Source of the DNA: Druceiella hillmani
Lineage: Eukaryota; Arthropoda; Insecta; Lepidoptera; Hepialidae
DNA length: 64,000 bases
Direction: 5' to 3'
NCBI GenBank assembly: GCA_039881145.1
Contig: JAYKKI010000007.1
Span: 43,252,001 to 43,316,000 of the forward strand
Made by a program: the position numbers and the translations under genes. Shown in pieces: positions 1-11,200 of the stretch. Every line of letters begins with the position of its first letter. Position 1 is the first letter of the stretch. The notes below the pieces were generated by a model. It was not told the origin of the DNA. It ran no database searches and saw nothing but the letters and a program-made list of their open reading frames with translations.

Positions 1-429
1 ATTACGTACATATAAAAGTTAAAACATGTAAGTATTTGAAAACTGAATAAAATCCTACTAGATGGGTTCCGTGAGAAAAACATTTTTTCTCCTAAAGTTG
101 AATGTAGGTAGAGGTAAAAGGTAATTAGAAAAAAAATCATAACCAGTCTTAAACCTGAAGAGTTGTGGTCCAGATAGATATAACGAAAGAAATGTATGCC
201 AATCTAATAGATATTGGGCATAAACAAATCGTATTAAAATATATATTTGTGTAAAGAGCAGTCTGTAGGTACAAAGAAATGTAATATTAAAATTTATATT
301 TATCATTCCTATATGAGTGACCTTATGCAATGGTGTCAAAAATATAAAATTCAGCCAAATTCTGTTTTTCGCAGAAAATATGACTAATCATATTATTTAT
401 ATACTTTAATGTATCTGGTGGATACATAT

Positions 430-566
430 GGCGGACTTATTGCTATGAAAGCAATCGCTTACAGCTGACCAGAATAATGAGCCGCCGTGAATGGAATCCG
501 GGTCCCCGTGATGCGCTACCGCCATCACAGACCGTATGCTTTGTGATCAACCCTACACACCACGGT
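430..566 (-). repeat. tRNA-type SINE, minus-strand copy
   Basis: Read on the minus strand: a GTTGATCACAAAGCATACGG head, a GATGGCGGTAGCGC box-A-like part, a GGGGACCCGGATTCCATTC box-B-like part, then the hairpin TTGCTTTCATAGCAATAAG and GTCCGCC. Same family as 41305-41512. Confidence 0.66.
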
Positions 567-873
567 TACGACATTATAAATGTTATTTAAATTTTATTTC
601 ACATTCGATAAACTAAACAAAATTTACATGTTTGTTTGATATACACCATTTCAGAAGTCTTCTTGCATCTATAATTTTCCTCCTAGTGATGATGCTTATT
701 AAGCTGTTGTGGCAAGTAGATTATCAGACTTCACTTCATTGCTTTTGGAGAAAAACAAATAACAAGTAGTTAATGTATCAGATAGGGTAGACCGGTCTCT
801 GGTATGGGGATGAACCCAAAATGACTACTAGTATAAGCGAAAGTTACTATTGTTTCTTTCAAATGCCTTGTAC

Positions 874-916
874 GCAGAGATGACTTGTACTCTGACGAAG
901 TACAAGTCATCTCTGC
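874..916. repeat. Perfect inverted repeat, 18-base arms
   Basis: GCAGAGATGACTTGTACT and its exact complement around a 7-base loop. A weaker outer pair (ATTGTTTCTTT / AAAGAAACAAT, about 850 and 950) extends it. Confidence 0.9.
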
Positions 917-1720
917 AGGGAGTTTTCAAAATGAGGAATATTTTTCCAGAAAGAAACAATCATCAATGGTAAACTCAAAGTAATATAAAATAACTTTGTT
1001 GTGTATATTATAACACCATTTCCAGCCATTTAGAACGATGCTGATGTGATAAATCAATCTTCGAAAATGATTTGATAAATTTTGCCATAATACACAAACA
1101 TTTCTTTCTTAATATTATTTCAGATTTTGCAATAATATCACAACTCGGTAAATGTAATTAAAAAAGGAATTTGGGGTAATAGTGAAAGAGAGCAATCTCA
1201 ATCAAAGATAGATACATTTTCTCTCTATTACTCATCAAGCTCGATTCTGATTTTAAAGAGATATATGTCTAAAAGTTTTTGGAAATCCGTCCAATAAACT
1301 AAGTTTTTTATGGAGAATATATCTCAACAGGTAAAATGTACCAAATTAAAGTGTGCTATTATTGTTTTAAATTTTTGCTTCTTGTGGAACAGTGTGTGAA
1401 ATGATTAATTTTTCTTAAAGCTTAAAATCAGGTACAATCCAGATATGTTCACAAGTATAAATATTACCTATACGTATTTATTAAGAAGAAAGAGTCTGTT
1501 AAGACATATACTTGTACTTTACAGTTGTAAAAATGGAGGTCAAACTGTTGGATGTTTTATCTGCATAATAACTATTGATATTTTGGATATGCAAGACATC
1601 TTAGCAAGTGTTTTAAACCACTGTCTATACCAATAGAAGAAATTTTTGTATATTTGACAGTTTAGATATTAAAATATTGAATTTGTGAGTCTTGAGATAT
1701 ATGAATTCAATATTTCAACA

Positions 1721-2022
1721 TGCATACAGTGAATGCAGATAATTTTTGCAGATTGTTAATGTACTCAAACAGTCCCTATCTATTGATTCACAGACAAGAA
1801 TGCTTGAGTACACCAACAAACTACACTATGTCAGATTCTTACAGTGCATACATAGAATACAAATAGTTTTTGCAGATTATTAACGTACTCAAGTAGCCCT
1901 GTCTATCGATTCACAGGCAGGACTGCTTGAATACACCAACAATCTGCAAAAATTATCATGTTAGATTATTATAGCGCATACAGTGAACGCAGATAGTTAG
2001 TGTACTCGAGCAGTCCTGTCTA
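1721..2022. repeat. Degenerate tandem repeat, about 124-bp unit
   Basis: About 2.5 units marked by GCAGATTGTTAATGTACTCA near 1748, GCAGATTATTAACGTACTCA near 1873 and GCAGATAGTTAGTGTACTCG near 1990. Each unit has an internal inverted piece (GTACTCAA ... TTGAGTAC). Confidence 0.8.
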
Positions 2023-2025
2023 TTA

Positions 2026-2110
2026 CTCACCATAGCCCCAAATAGGGACAAATTAGAACTATGTTTATTCACCATAGCCCCAAATTGGGACAAATTAGAA
2101 CTATGTTTTG
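2026..2110. repeat. Tandem duplication, 42-bp unit
   Basis: Two copies of CACCATAGCCCCAAAT(A/T)GGG followed by ACAAATTAGAACTATGTTT. The minus-strand frame 1956-2141 lies on it and is not a gene. Confidence 0.9.
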
Positions 2111-2797
2111 GTTTATTATATGAAGACTTTTGACATAGCAAATTAAAAATGGCAATAATTTTTCTTCAGTTTTCTTTTGATTACTGTTACTGTGAAGTAA
2201 ACTTACTCAGTTGATGAAACCCACATAAAAATGAAACAAACCGTTAAAAAAATATCAAAATGATATTGTTTTTATTTTATTATTGATAAAAATAATAAAG
2301 AGAAGAATAAAGAAAAAATAGATGATTGAAAAAAATATGCAAAATATGAAAGTATGAAATGAAACTAATAAACTTTGCAAAAACAATAGTGAAAAGATTC
2401 AGCAATAGTTACAGCTATTATTAGCAATTATTGCTAAACAGGCATTTATTGCTAAAACTTTTAAATACAAAATCTTTATCTCAATTTATACAAGACACAC
2501 TTTCTTTGTCTGTGACACACTGTTTTAAATCAACACATGTTTAACAACCCAGCGTAACCCATTCAAAAGATTTAAAGAATCCCCTTTATATGAATTGTAA
2601 TTGTTATCGTAGAATGAAATTCTACAACAACAAATTCATCAAATGTACCATTATTCAAAAGGTAATAATTGAAAAATTGTTTTATTTTTTTATTTAGGAT
2701 ATGGTTTTGTTAACACAAACGCGATAAATATTGGAGTAGATAAATTCATATGACACACAACATTTCATTTTGATACACGATCGACTCAAAATATTGT

Positions 2798-2849
2798 CTT
2801 ATTTATGAACTATGAATCCATATCCATCCATCCATAGTTCAAAAATAAG
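2798..2849. repeat. Inverted repeat, 17-base arms, one mismatch
   Basis: CTTATTTATGAACTATG (2798-2814) pairs with CATAGTTCAAAAATAAG (2833-2849); the 18-base loop contains CCATCCATCC. Confidence 0.8.
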
Positions 2850-3840
2850 CCAATAGAAAAGGATAATGTACATATGATGTTTAATGAGTTGATGATAACC
2901 CACTTTGGCAAGATAAAGAAATAGTTTTGATGGACATTTGTCAAAAACTTTCCAGCAACAACAGTGCAATAGTAATAATTATCTCCGTCAGATCGTGGTA
3001 AACATTCTTCAACGTCATTAAACTTCGTACATGACCTTTGTGTTGATAAGACTAATTATGATATTGAACTTCATATTTTGTCATACTGGATGATAATAAT
3101 ATACCACTAGCAGAGGATGTTATAATTTTTTATGTTCAAATATTCATATTTTGTTTGCCGAAAATATCTTTATTTAAAAAAAATACTTTTTTCTCAGTGT
3201 CAGTAAGTTTTGGTAGAAATTTTTACATGAACGATTTTAAAAACGTTTATACAATTTAAAATTTTAAAAACTTTTTTTCCATAATTAACAATTAACCGTT
3301 ATATCATAAGTGTAATCACATGCAAGAAACATAAAGGTTGCTTGAAAATGTTCACAGCCCTATAAGTTATAGAAATAAGACCTTTGATTACATATCTGTC
3401 AATATCGAGGTAATTTTTTTACAGTAGTGGATAAAATACCTTATCAGCCATATATCAACAAAATATGAGAAAGTAAGAGTGAAATTAAGAAATTAGTTAT
3501 GAATTTAATTTGTTAGTGTAAATTAAATTTTCCATCCATATTTGCTAATATCGATGATAAACACCGTGAAAACGATACTGTGAAAGATATCATTTTAGTT
3601 TATGAAAACTGTAAAAGATATAATTATTTAAAATTTTATGAAAAGGGTTTTACTCTGAAAGAAAATAGCAATACACGAGTATAACAATTGATTCGTTAGA
3701 AAGCGTTGTGCGGACCACACACCAATGTTTTATTATTTTCCATAATTGTATACAGAATCAGAGTTTTACTCCAACAAACTCCCTCTTCATAAATATTTCT
3801 AATCATAAAGAATACTTTTTAGGTGTGAGCTATAACACTA

Positions 3841-3943
3841 AGAATAAGAATAAACATATCTTTTAGAATAAGAATAAACATATCTTTTAGAATAAGAATA
3901 AACATATCTTTTAGAATAAGAATAAACATATCTTAGAATAAAC
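3841..3943. repeat. Tandem repeat, 24-bp unit, four copies
   Basis: Unit AGAATAAGAATAAACATATC plus TTTT, exact for three copies and nearly so for the fourth, followed by a partial unit. Confidence 0.95.
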
Positions 3944-4949
3944 TTTCTAAAGAATTGATTTCTTTCAATAATATGTGGGTTATTTTTCCTAATAGTAACT
4001 AGACAAAAAGTAGTAAGTTATATTTCACAACTTAAAAAGGTTTTTTATAAAGAATTAAGAGGTTTTCATGAAACAGTAACTTTACATTTAAATTTAATCC
4101 ATTAAATGGAAATTAACTATCATTAAAAACACATTAGAATTTAAAGAAAGTTAAATTTTATGTAATAACAAATGAAATCTGTGCAATTAGCAAACTTAAC
4201 ACTTTTGAAGAGCTTTGAGTTAAGAAGCAACAAAAACAAAGCACTATATCGAAGTGAAGTTAACATCTCATTTCTAAAAATAGTTCATTGGATATCTTTG
4301 GTCGTATATAATAAATTATTGCCATATTTGATATAAGGAAAGTCACTAAAAAAAGTTTGAAATATTAGAGAAATATCGCTTAACCTCATTTTTGTTAAGA
4401 ACTTACCTTCCCTTAAGATGTAATTTGTGAGTAAGCAAGAAAAAACAAGAAATAAACCATGTAAAAATTTATTGCGCTTATGAAAAAATATAAATATATT
4501 TTCACAAATTCTATTTACAATTTTTATATAATGGACATATAAAATTTACCAAATATCTTTTTAAAATTTCAGTCTGTATTTATTTTTATATTTACATTAT
4601 TATAATGCAAAATAAATATACATAACAATATATAAAAACAGGTGGCAGAATGAATATTAACACATGTTTTGGTCACTGCTATGCTTATTGAATATTTCCA
4701 TAATTACAAAGTTACTAAAATATAGTATTTCTAAGTAAAATTTCAGGAACTAAAGATCCCAAAATACAAGTAATACTCACTGATTTACCAGTGTGCATAA
4801 CAAATGTGATTTTAGTTTTATTATTACATTTAATACTTAAAGATGAAGGAACAATACATTTCAACAATTCCAGTCCCATATATGTACATTTAAATTGACA
4901 ACATTCGCTTAAGAGGAAAGAGATGCCTTGATTCCCAATACGTTACAAA

Positions 4950-4955
4950 TTTATT
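4950..4955 (-). promoter_or_regulatory. Candidate HSDL2 polyadenylation signal
   Basis: The first clear AATAAA on the minus strand downstream of the HSDL2 stop, about 190 bases after it. Further AATAAA copies near 4575 are alternatives; transcript ends are needed to choose. Confidence 0.35.
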
Positions 4956-5145
4956 CAACAAAAAATATCAAACTTACAGTTAGATTTTAACTGAGCACAC
5001 TTTACATTTGGAGAGTATTTTATAAATCTAATTGGATCAAACAATTTAATATTTCCATATTCGTTTAAATAGTTTATATCCACTTTGGGATGAGCGTACC
5101 CAACCACTTTGCTGTTGAAATCGTACATAATAGTAAAAAAAGTAT

Positions 5146-5258
5146 TTATAGTTTTGATTTTAATGACTTCATTAATTTTTCTAGTTTCATAGCTTTCTGG
5201 AGGTCTCCACCAATCTTCAGCTTACCCATCATGAAGGCTGATGCAGGTTTCAGTTTGC
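5146..5258 (-). CDS. HSDL2: HSDL2 exon 12, stop codon and SKL signal
   Basis: Acceptor TTTTAG. Encodes KLKPASAFMMGKLKIGGDLQ and ends KSLKSKL then TAA. The last three residues, SKL, are the strongest form of the peroxisomal targeting signal type 1. Confidence 0.95.
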
Positions 5259-8200
5259 CTAAAATGAAACATTTACATTATATATAATTTGCTTAAATAA
5301 TTTTCCACTTTTAGAAATCGTAATCTAATTACTTTATAACATCTATATAGAAACAGCGGTAACAGAAACAGGACTAACCGCACTTCCATGGTACCTATAC
5401 TTGATTGCGCTTTCTTCTTGATCTATCTGTCGGTAGTAACATGTAAATGTTACAATTCAGTACCCGCTGAAATACTATCCGTTAACGAAATGTGTTTACC
5501 ATAACTTCGCTCCTATTACTAAGAAAAACTTTCTTCAGGGCTTTAAAAACTGAGATTGCCTAACAAAAACTTAAATTTATGTAAATAAGCTTCAATCCTG
5601 ACCTTCAAACATATCTGCAAAGTTTTTGCTATCCATAGTGAGGGTCGCATCCGCAGGCACTGGTGGTTCTCCCTTGCCACACGAACCCGATCCATTCTTC
5701 AGATCCAAATGCCATACTCCCTCCTCCTTACCTGAAGGAGCAAAATATTATTTTTTAACTCTCAAGATACCTGAAAGTCCAATGTATAAAATATAATTTT
5801 TAAAACATTTGAAACTATTAGTCCCATTTATGTTATTAAATTAATGAATGTCGCTTTTTACAATTTTAATTGTAAAACAATAAAGCAAAACTATTGGATA
5901 ACAACAGGTTTGAATTGCAAATTATGTAATACAGAAAATGTTTTAGTAACTGATTACAAATTTTTAATACTGGAACAAAATATCTAAGATATATTTAAAA
6001 AAAAAACAAATTTTTAATTTTTTAATACTGGTTACTCTAATTTACGTGGGAGTACCTGCAAAATTGTAAAAGAATAAAACATAACCACTTTTATTATTTG
6101 TTTAGATAGATTTATTACTGGAATAAAATATCTGGGCAATATTTTTATTCCATAAAATAAGTTTTCAAACAATAGAAGAAAGAATACATTATTTTTTTAT
6201 CAGTTCCAGTTTAGATTAAATTTTCTAAAATTAGGACAGAAATGAGAATGAAAGATTAAATCTCGCAATGATAATTGCACCTAAATTTCAAGTTTTAAAA
6301 TCAATATAAAACATACCCTTAACGTTAAATTGGAAGACAGCTTGTGTTTTCTGTACAAGCTCTGGCGAGAGACTCTTGGCAATCGAAGCAAACAAATTCT
6401 CTACTTGTCCCCCCGAGCCGGCCTGTTGACACAGAAAAGATATCATAATTTCTCATCTAACTGCCATATGTCTATCTATGTCTTTAAAAATACCCTCCAC
6501 ACTACTCGCGAAGTTACCTTAACGAAGTGCTCGTCCAAGTTGATTACAGTCTGAAGTATGTCTAAAGTACAGTCTGAAGTACGCACAAAGTGAATTGAAG
6601 TACCTATCTACACTATTGTCTTCGCCTAACTTCGATCAACTTCGCGAGTAAGTTTAAGAAGTGCAGGTTTAAGAATTGTATATATCTACTATCTTTATAT
6701 ATACTATCTTTTTACTGGAACAGGTGTGCGTAAATTAATTCAAAATTTTATTTTTTATATCACCTCAAAATCTCTAAGCAAAGATCTATTAATAATATGT
6801 TTTTTGTTGATATGACTACTTTTATAGAAATTATGTCATTTAATAATTCTGTAAAATAAAAAAATACTTTATATTTTTAATGAGTATATTTATATCAAAG
6901 ATTTATGTCCTACCTATATATTCATATCATTTGCCGTACTGGGAAATGCTATCACGCTTATATTTTTAATGCACTCACATTATTTTAACTCTTCTATGCT
7001 TCTTTTTGTAGTATGGTATATTGAAAATGTTTTTTTTCTTTTTAACAACTTAGTGAAGAGAATAATATATAACAAGTTAGAACAATTACAGGTCACAAAT
7101 TTAAGTGACGGACTATAGACGAACAAATTAACTTAAAATATATACATAATAAACCAAAAGTGAAGATAATGCTACAAAACCAAAGCACAAATATATTTTA
7201 AAATTGCACATTTCCGTCAAAATATCCAACCTGTGGCGCATCTTGTTGTATCCACGCAGACATGTTCGGCGCTTCGAGAAACACGTCTGGAATGAGTTGA
7301 TCAACATTGTCTGTGGACAAAATCATTATTTCCAAGTGGCGTACATGTGATTATACATGACAATAAATTTATCCAGGACACCATACTCTGAAAATAATTC
7401 TGTGTGTAAGTGTTTTGTGTTAGTAGATATTGTTATTGTTGATTATAAACAGAATGAATGCCACAAATTCTTCTACAGACACTTGTGTTATGTACAGTTG
7501 ATAAATAACATTTTAGTTTTCAACACCGCCAAAGAGCCATTCCTAAATAATATGTCTTACAAAAAATGCATGTTATAATCATGTCACTATCTCGGAAGGT
7601 GCATTTTATTTCATTTTAAGGTTGAGGGTACCATGCAGTCCATAAGCGAAAAGGTAATTCATATAATATCTTAATATATAATCTAGTCGAATTTGCTATA
7701 AGAAAAACTTAAAATTTGTTCAGACTATACAACAGCAGCTGTATCAATTAAGACCAGTAAGACAGCATTACCAAAATGTTTATGATGACGCTTCTGTGTA
7801 CTGGTGGAATGATTAAGAATCTTTTCAGTAGAAGACTTATCAAATGGACCAAATTCTCATAGACTTATTATCAGCCCTAATCTTTGCACAAAACAAAATT
7901 TTGTCATTTAGACTTTCCCATACATTTGAATCCTCGAACTCTACGTTGGCCCAAGCTAGAACCAATAAACATTTTTGTAGCAACAGTTACAATAGACATG
8001 CTTAGGAATTGTTTATTAAAACTATATATCTCACATGAAAAAAGAAATGTGCTGGAGATTTTCAAACCAAATGGAGCTAATCCAAAAAAGTGAAAAGCTA
8101 AGAACAGCTGACCCAGGATAGAATCAATAAACATTTTTATATCAAAAGCTACAGGAGACATGGTTAAGAATTGTTTACTAAAACTATATATCTCGTGAAA

Positions 8201-11200
8201 AAAAGAAATATACTGACTAAATGGGATAAACCCAAAAAAATGGAAAGCTAAAAACAAGACATAAAATTTAGCTTACCTGAAAATGGATAATTTAATGTGA
8301 TGTGAAAGATGTCTAGCTAACCAAAGATAGAATCAATTAACATTTTCAAATATTGAATATATTTGGCGTTAATTTTGTAGAAATTAATTATTCACAATTA
8401 AATGAAACTATGTGATGTATTATCATTTCTACTTTAAGTTCTTTACTACAACCTAGGTTTTGTTGTATTACAACATCTTCAGGTGGGCTATTAGCAAAGA
8501 TCTTTGCTACAACAGACAAACTTAGGAATTATTTATTAAAACTATGTCACATGAAAAAAAGAAATATACTGGAGATTTACTGACAAAATAGGACAAACTA
8601 AAAAAAAATGAAAAGCTAAAAACAGACAAAATTCAACCTACCTGAAAAAGGACAATTTAATGTGAAGTGAAAGATGCCTAGCTAGCTCAAGATTGAATCA
8701 ATTAAAAATTGTGTACCAACAGCTACAACAAACATGCTCAAGAATTGTTTACTAAAACTACATATAACATGAAAAAAAGGTAATGTACTGCAGATTTTCT
8801 TATTAAATCTGGTAGTTTACTCATTCTAAATTTTATATTTTTCGTACAACATTGTGAAATATAAATTAATTAAAAACCAGTCTTGAAAAAAATTCAAAAA
8901 TGGATTGAAAAATAAGCCAGTTATAGGCTTCTAAATTTTAAGATATCGATAGGGTTGGGTATATCTCTGTCTTTTTTCCTCTTGTAGAATATAATGTCAA
9001 TATTAAAAATGACCTCACAGTATTCCCGTCCTTGTCTAAAGATTAAATTTAAATTTTTATAACTCGGTTAATTTTTAAGATTATTAAAAAAATTGTTCAC
9101 TCTTCATCAGCTTGTAGCTTGAAATTATGATTAATGAAATAAATAAAATTTAGTCAAATACCCAATGAGACAAACCCAAAAAAGTGAAAAGCTAAAAATA
9201 TACATAAAAATTAGCCTACTTGAAAAAGAATAATAAGTGTTAAATGAAAAATCCTAGCAGAATGCAAAAAAATTAATAGTAATATGTGAATTAAATGGAA
9301 CATTTTTTATTATGTTATATCACAGCCATATATTCAAGAGCTTATCTGTGACACCAATATGGTGTTACTGGCATTTGTTTGATAATTTTCATGTGAAACC
9401 ATATGGTATCACCGGGCAGCATAGTGTTAAAAAGAAAATTGAATATAAGGAATTAATGTCAATCGACTAGACATTTATGCAGCTCGTTACACACATAATG
9501 TGTATACAAAAATAGCTATATTTATACATATTATAGACCGGCATATTAGCAGGTTGGGATATAAGTAAACGAATCTCATCTTTGCTTGTAATATAATAAA
9601 TTATTATCGGTAGGATACGGAATATATTTAATTAAACCATATATATTAGACTTACAGCAGTAGTGAAAAGTTTGATCGTCTTACAAAAGCTGTGCAGCTA
9701 CATTAATATGATGGAATCATTGTCAGAACATAGGTTAAAGTTGCGATCAATTTATTGAAGAAAGACTGTGTAATCGTTTAAATAGACATTATATGACATT
9801 TGGAATGAACTTTATTTCATTTAGTATACGCATTAGCCAATGGAGAAAAAATTAAAATCACCATTAAGTAAACACACAATGTTAATTATACACACACTAT
9901 GTTAGTTATACAACAAGAAAAACTGTAATTCCCAAAGAGAAATTTAATCCATTTTAATAACTAACAATGGAAGAAAATATGGAGCAAGAAAATATGAGAC
10001 CCTGCTCTCCGACCAATGACAGTCGGCTGTACATCAGTGTATTACATTCTTCAGTAAAGTATTACTTTCTTCTGCAAGAAAGATTCACTAGCACAGTACA
10101 GTACAGAAAAGGCAGAGAATATCAATATATCCTATTTATTCTACAGACACCAGCAGTTTTCGCTTAGTATCAACTAGATAAGAAATAGCATTCATTAAAA
10201 AAAAACAGTTTTCTGTAATTTCTGAATCTTATTCAATTATATTTCATACAGCCTTCTACATCTTTTACTACCTGCTACAAGTTATACATGTAAGTTTTTA
10301 GTTCATCTCTCATTCATAACAAATAACTAAACAATCTAAGTTTAATAAGATTATTCAATACTAGTTGCATCTACGACTTCGTTCACGTGTAATTAGGAGA
10401 AGAAATATTTTTTTCCTCTCACATTTTGCTCCTGGGTATATACTACACTACCATACAAAATTTCATCAAAATCCGTCCAGTAGATTTTGAATGATATCTG
10501 TACAAATTAACATATTCTATTATCACTCTATATGCTAAATCAATCACATTTTTAAAATATTTTCAATGAACAGAATTCAGTCAAGATTACTTATTTTCAA
10601 TGTTCAGAATTTATTCAAGAATATTAAAAGCTCATATTTTCTTATATGCTTCTTAGTATTTTTTCTGCTGTACTAAACATACACTTTTCTGTTGTACTAA
10701 ACATTCATATACTGGATTATCTAGTATAATGGTATATATTATTATATCAAATGAAGTTGCCCGCCATCTGCCATGTTTATCTGTTCATTTTTAATATCTG
10801 AAACTATCTAATACTTGGATAGAAAAGTGCTTTATTAATACACAAGTTAAGAAAAGTGCTTTATTAATACACAATTAAGACACAAGGCTATTATTATAAA
10901 ACAGTAGTGAAGCGGAAAAGTTGTGGTTCTGTGTTGGTTCCATGCGTGCGAAGTTGGGACAAGTAATAGTACAAAATGTAAAGTAATTAAAATTTGTACA
11001 TACAGTAAAATATTGAATGAATTACAATGTACATTGCATCTTCGAACTAAAGAAAATATATTTATCAAATCTCCTATAATATTCATTTCATACAACAAAC
11101 AAGGCCCACTGCTATTTGCTGAACCTCAATGATTGGTCACAAATATTAGAACATCATAACTACAGTTTTAAGAGTTTATATACAATCTAGCACCCGTCTA

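Larger units (their letters stand above)
1..4949. other. 3' flank of HSDL2, non-coding
   Basis: Apart from the SINE copy, tandem repeats and inverted repeats listed separately, I see only AT-rich sequence with no supported gene. Short frames (58-339, 1445-1636) look like chance. Confidence 0.6.

Noticed and set aside
5090..5287. 65-codon plus-strand frame
   Set aside because: Antisense to HSDL2 exon 12.
7904..8257. 117-codon minus-strand frame with an internally repeated sequence (FLAFHFFG twice)
   Set aside because: The protein repeat simply reflects the DNA repeat cluster 7950-9250; the strong phenylalanine bias comes from AT-rich DNA.
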